The position numbers were made by a program, and so were the translations under genes. Positions 5,798 to 7,740 of a DNA stretch of 7,740 bases are shown in pieces. The notes under the pieces are model-generated. The model ran no database searches. It was not told where the DNA came from and saw only the letters and a program-made list of their open reading frames with translations. This DNA comes from Methanodesulfokora sp964525965 (GTDB lineage Archaea > Korarchaeota > Korarchaeia > Korarchaeales > Korarchaeaceae), in the NCBI GenBank assembly GCA_964525965.1, contig CAZGKA010000082.1, forward strand, positions 1-7,740, read 5' to 3'. The number at the start of each line of letters is the position of its first letter. Within the stretch, counting starts at the first letter, position 1.

Positions 5798-5817
5798 TGT
5801 AAACATTAATGTTTACA
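5798..5817. promoter_or_regulatory. Perfect 20-bp palindrome (copy 1)
   Basis: TGTAAACATTAATGTTTACA is a perfect dyad with no loop, the shape of a binding site for a dimeric DNA-binding protein. It lies 13 bp past the thrC stop and 7 bp from the stop of the convergent M50 gene, so it is not upstream of either. A third half-site, GTTTACAG, lies at 5823-5830. One near-identical copy occurs at 7645-7664. As an RNA hairpin it would be A/U-rich and weak, so a terminator role is possible but not typical. Confidence 0.85.
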
Positions 5818-5824
5818 TATAAGT

Positions 5825-6376
5825 TTACAGATGCACGAAGAAGGTCATGAAGGCAGCGAGCCCCATGAGAACCACCCAGAGAACGAAGTTGCTCCTCAGA
5901 AGCTTCCATCCGTCGAGTGGTGGGAGAGGCAGCAGGTTGAAGAACGCTAGATAGGAGTTCACCTGAAAGCCCATCCTGCTTACGATCCCGAGGTGCAGGA
6001 AGAGAAACAGCAGGGCGAGGGCTATGTTGGCCGCGGGTCCAGCGGCCGAGATGGAGGCCTCCTCCTCTCTGGTGAGGTCCCTGTACAGGCAAGCTATGTA
6101 CACCGCTCCCGGAGCTGCGAATATGAATCCGCCAGCGCTCAGGATCGATGTGGCCAAGGCCAGGATGAGTCCCCATCTCCACATGCGGTAGTAGGCCACA
6201 CATCCAGCTCTTCTGGCGAAGTACCTGTGTCCTAGCTCGTGAAGAACGAATCCGAGGCCAGCGGTTATCCCTGAGATGGGGAGAAGGAAGAGGAGATCCC
6301 ATATCCTTGGAGTGAAAGCAAAGCAGAAGCTTATGATGATCCAGGATATCAGAAGATCCTTGAGCTCGCTCCTCAT
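5825..6376 (-). CDS. M50 (site-2 protease-like) membrane metalloprotease
   Basis: This is a 183-residue polytopic membrane protein, short but complete for the small archaeal M50 group. The zinc site is H46, E47 and H50 in VLHELGHRYFAR, and the third ligand is D155 in NLLPLPPLDGWKL (147-159), the conserved NxxPxxxLDG motif. GPAANIALAL (113-122) is the other conserved helix. Hydrophobic segments lie at about 8-22, 28-50, 68-96, 110-132, 140-151 and 163-182. There is no PDZ or CBS domain. Family members cut substrates within the membrane to release regulators or clear peptides; the substrate here is unknown. ATG 6376 has a CATTAAAATT box centred 27 nt upstream, implying a leaderless transcript. 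It is divergent from the MFS gene. The stop codon overlaps a GTTTACAG half-site. Confidence 0.9.
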   Translation of the reverse strand: MRSELKDLLISWIIISFCFAFTPRIWDLLFLLPISGITAGLGFVLHELGHRYFARRAGCVAYYRMWRWGLILALATSILSAGGFIFAAPGAVYIACLYRDLTREEEASISAAGPAANIALALLFLFLHLGIVSRMGFQVNSYLAFFNLLPLPPLDGWKLLRSNFVLWVVLMGLAAFMTFFVHL

Positions 6377-6397
6377 CTCTCACAAGATTTCAGGAAG

Positions 6398-6413
6398 AAA
6401 TTTTAATGGTTAA
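6398..6413. promoter_or_regulatory. Shared A/T core of the divergent M50 and MFS promoters
   Basis: AAATTTTAATGGTTAA is the only A/T-rich patch in the 73-bp divergent gap. Read left it supplies CATTAAAATT, centred about 27 bp from the M50 ATG. Read right, TTTTAATG (6401-6408) predicts a start near 6431, leaving about 19 nt before the GTG of the transporter with GGAGG (6441-6445). The two TATA boxes would physically overlap, so the promoters may compete. Confidence 0.5.
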
Positions 6414-6449
6414 TCCCCCGATCGCTGTTGGGAAGCTCAAGGAGGATCG

Positions 6450-7592
6450 GTGGTTCCCTTGGTGGGGATCAACAGGAGGATGTCCCTGGGGCTGGCGTCA
6501 GTGGGGATTTACTTCCTGACCGTGCAGCTGGTGGGATCCATCCTGGCAAGGTACTCCAGGGACCTCGGCGTCGGCCTGGTGGGGACGGGCCTCCTGTGGT
6601 CCTCTGCCTTCCTGATCTCCTTCGTCCTGAGGCCTGTGGCGGGTCATCTAGCGGACAGGACCGGCAGCTACCTGATGATGATCTTGGGAGGAGCCCTAGC
6701 CCTAGTCTCCTCCCTCATATATTTAGTGTTCGGAACCCCCTCCGGTCTCCTGGTGGGCAGGCTTGTTCAGGGTGCCGGAAACGCCTTCTTCATATCCCCC
6801 TCCATAGTGGCGGTTGCCTCCGCTGGGCCAGCAAGGATGGCCCTGGGGCTGAGGGCCATGGTGATATCGATGGCCTCAATCGTCGCTCCTCTCATCGCCG
6901 GTTTCGTGGTTGACTCACTGGGCTACAAACCTGTCTTCTTTCTCGCCGTCCTCCTATCATTTGCGGTCATCCTTACAGTTGTTCCTGAGGTCAAAAACAG
7001 GGAAGAGGTCAGGGAGAAGGGTGGATGGAGGGAGGCTCTCACCAGGACCGTTCTTGTACTGGCAGCCGTGGCCTCGATGACAGGGATGACCTTCATAGGA
7101 GTTCAGGGTCTCATCCAGGTGCACTACAGGGATCTCGGATATCCAGCGACCGTGTATGGGATGTTTCTCATGTTCATGGGGGTCAGCAACACGATCTCCA
7201 GGTACATCTCCGGCAGGATCTCCAGAGGATGCGTGCCCACAGCAATCTCAGGGTTCCTGTTGACGACAGCAGGGGTAGCGTTGCTATACATCCTCTATCC
7301 GGCTCCAGCCTGTTACCTCCCCGCCCTCGTCATAGGCTTCGGAATAGGACTCACCGTACCGGTGGTCCAGCTCATGGTCGTCTCCTCTGTTCCCGAGTAC
7401 GTGAGCAACAGAGCCGCCTCCGTGTACGCCATGGGCTTCGACCTAGGAGGCTTTCTGGGACCTGCCCTCTACGGCTACGCGGCCGAGGTTCTGGGCTATG
7501 CGCCCAGCTACGTCCTGATGGCGATCCCCTCGGTAGGAGCTGTCGTGCTCCTCCTTCTGGTGAGGGGGCATGGCAATGGATCCACGACGTGA
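6450..7592 (+). CDS. Major facilitator superfamily transporter, 12 TM
   Basis: This 380-residue inner-membrane protein is a proton- or solute-coupled secondary transporter. It is compact for the family but has two six-helix halves. Motif A, GHLADRTGSY (65-74), follows the second helix, and a degenerate counterpart, RYISGRISRG (251-260), sits at the same place in the second half. A hydrophilic central loop (about 180-200) joins the halves. RLVQGAGNAFF (104-114) resembles the motif B region of drug and sugar efflux members, so an exporter is plausible, but the substrate cannot be called. GTG 6450 follows GGAGG (6441-6445) at 4 nt and agrees with the predicted transcription start; ATG 6480 is an alternative start 10 codons in. 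It shares a divergent promoter region with the M50 protease gene and is followed by a copy of the 20-bp palindrome. Confidence 0.88.
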   Translation: MVPLVGINRRMSLGLASVGIYFLTVQLVGSILARYSRDLGVGLVGTGLLWSSAFLISFVLRPVAGHLADRTGSYLMMILGGALALVSSLIYLVFGTPSGLLVGRLVQGAGNAFFISPSIVAVASAGPARMALGLRAMVISMASIVAPLIAGFVVDSLGYKPVFFLAVLLSFAVILTVVPEVKNREEVREKGGWREALTRTVLVLAAVASMTGMTFIGVQGLIQVHYRDLGYPATVYGMFLMFMGVSNTISRYISGRISRGCVPTAISGFLLTTAGVALLYILYPAPACYLPALVIGFGIGLTVPVVQLMVVSSVPEYVSNRAASVYAMGFDLGGFLGPALYGYAAEVLGYAPSYVLMAIPSVGAVVLLLLVRGHGNGSTT

Positions 7593-7604
7593 ATTTCCAA
7601 GCAT

Positions 7605-7623
7605 CCCCTAAAGCGGTGAGGGG
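7605..7623 (+). terminator. Weak hairpin after the MFS gene
   Basis: CCCCT (7605-7609) and AGGGG (7619-7623) could pair across a 9-nt loop 12 bp past the MFS stop. No T-run follows, so termination here is doubtful. Confidence 0.2.
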
Positions 7624-7644
7624 GCTAACGATCGCGAGGCATGT

Positions 7645-7664
7645 TGTAAACATAAATGTTTACA
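7645..7664. promoter_or_regulatory. 20-bp palindrome (copy 2)
   Basis: TGTAAACATAAATGTTTACA matches the copy at 5798-5817 at 19 of 20 positions. The flanks share no similarity, so this is a discrete site, not the edge of a longer repeat. It lies 52 bp past the MFS stop and overlaps the stop codon (7660-7662) of the minus-strand frame entering from the right. Confidence 0.85.
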
Positions 7665-7740
7665 CTAATCTGGACATTTTCTTGCGGTCGGCGGACCTTT
7701 TAGGCAGATCTCTTCCTGAGGCATTATCAAGAGCTGCGTC
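7660..7740 (-). CDS. Possible 3' end of a gene entering from the right edge
   Basis: A minus-strand frame is open from the window edge to TAA at 7660-7662. It encodes 26 residues ending RSADRKKMSRLV, with AGA/AGG Arg codons like the other genes here. The piece is too short to identify. A plus-strand frame from TTG 7682 is also open to the edge but begins with CGG and TCG codons atypical here, so I prefer the minus reading without being sure either is real. Confidence 0.3.
   Translation of the reverse strand, partial: DAALDNASGRDLPKRSADRKKMSRLV

Noticed and set aside
5547..6383. Long minus-strand frame of 278 codons across the end of thrC and the M50 gene
   Set aside because: It is a frame shadow: low-complexity Ser/Arg/Gly/Pro-rich product, overlapping two well-supported genes, with the M50 frame carrying all the conserved motifs.
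1..7740. CRISPR array, insertion sequence, rRNA or complete tRNA
   Set aside because: No regularly spaced repeats, no transposase motifs, no terminal inverted repeats around vapBC, and no conserved RNA gene signatures were seen. The two 20-bp palindromes are not CRISPR-like because they occur only twice, 1.8 kb apart.

Overview
The window looks like chromosome of an archaeon, probably a thermophilic member of the Thermoproteota/Korarchaeota side of the tree. I infer this from Arg codons dominated by AGG/AGA, TATA-type boxes about 25 bp ahead of genes with very short or no leaders, GGAGG/GGTGA-type ribosome sites, a VapBC pair with an AbrB-type antitoxin, and archaeal-style homoserine kinase and threonine synthase. 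The lineage is a guess. No rRNA, tRNA, CRISPR array or transposase is visible.

Layout. 75-500 (+) encodes a thioredoxin whose 3' end overlaps the 3' end of a convergent TrmB/MarR-like winged-helix regulator (484-831, -). Divergent from the regulator is a secreted TIM-barrel glycoside-hydrolase-like protein ending in an EF-hand-type calcium loop (955-2427, +). Next come the last two steps of threonine synthesis, homoserine kinase (thrB, 2582-3502, +) and threonine synthase (thrC, 4612-5784, +). Between them, on the opposite strand, is a VapBC toxin-antitoxin pair (4323-3675). After thrC come a minus-strand M50 site-2-type membrane protease (6376-5825) and a divergent 12-TM MFS transporter (6450-7592, +). 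A possible minus-strand gene enters from the right edge.

Most interesting structure. (1) The last codons of thrB (3431-3475) are repeated just upstream of thrC (4562-4606) at 40/45 identical positions, in the thrB frame, and that frame continues to a stop codon 16 nt inside thrC. This is a fossil of an ancestral overlapping thrB-thrC operon, now split by about 1.1 kb carrying vapBC. In the fossil, two adjacent substitutions turn a thrB codon into a good TATA box placed correctly to drive thrC. (2) A 20-bp palindrome, TGTAAACATTAATGTTTACA, occurs at 5798-5817 and again with one mismatch at 7645-7664. The two copies bracket the protease/transporter pair, and both lie just past the 3' ends of plus-strand genes, an odd place for a classical operator.

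Working together: ThrB phosphorylates homoserine and ThrC converts the phosphohomoserine to threonine. VapB should neutralise the VapC RNase and autoregulate vapBC. The thioredoxin and the cysteine-containing regulator may be linked through redox state, which is inference only.
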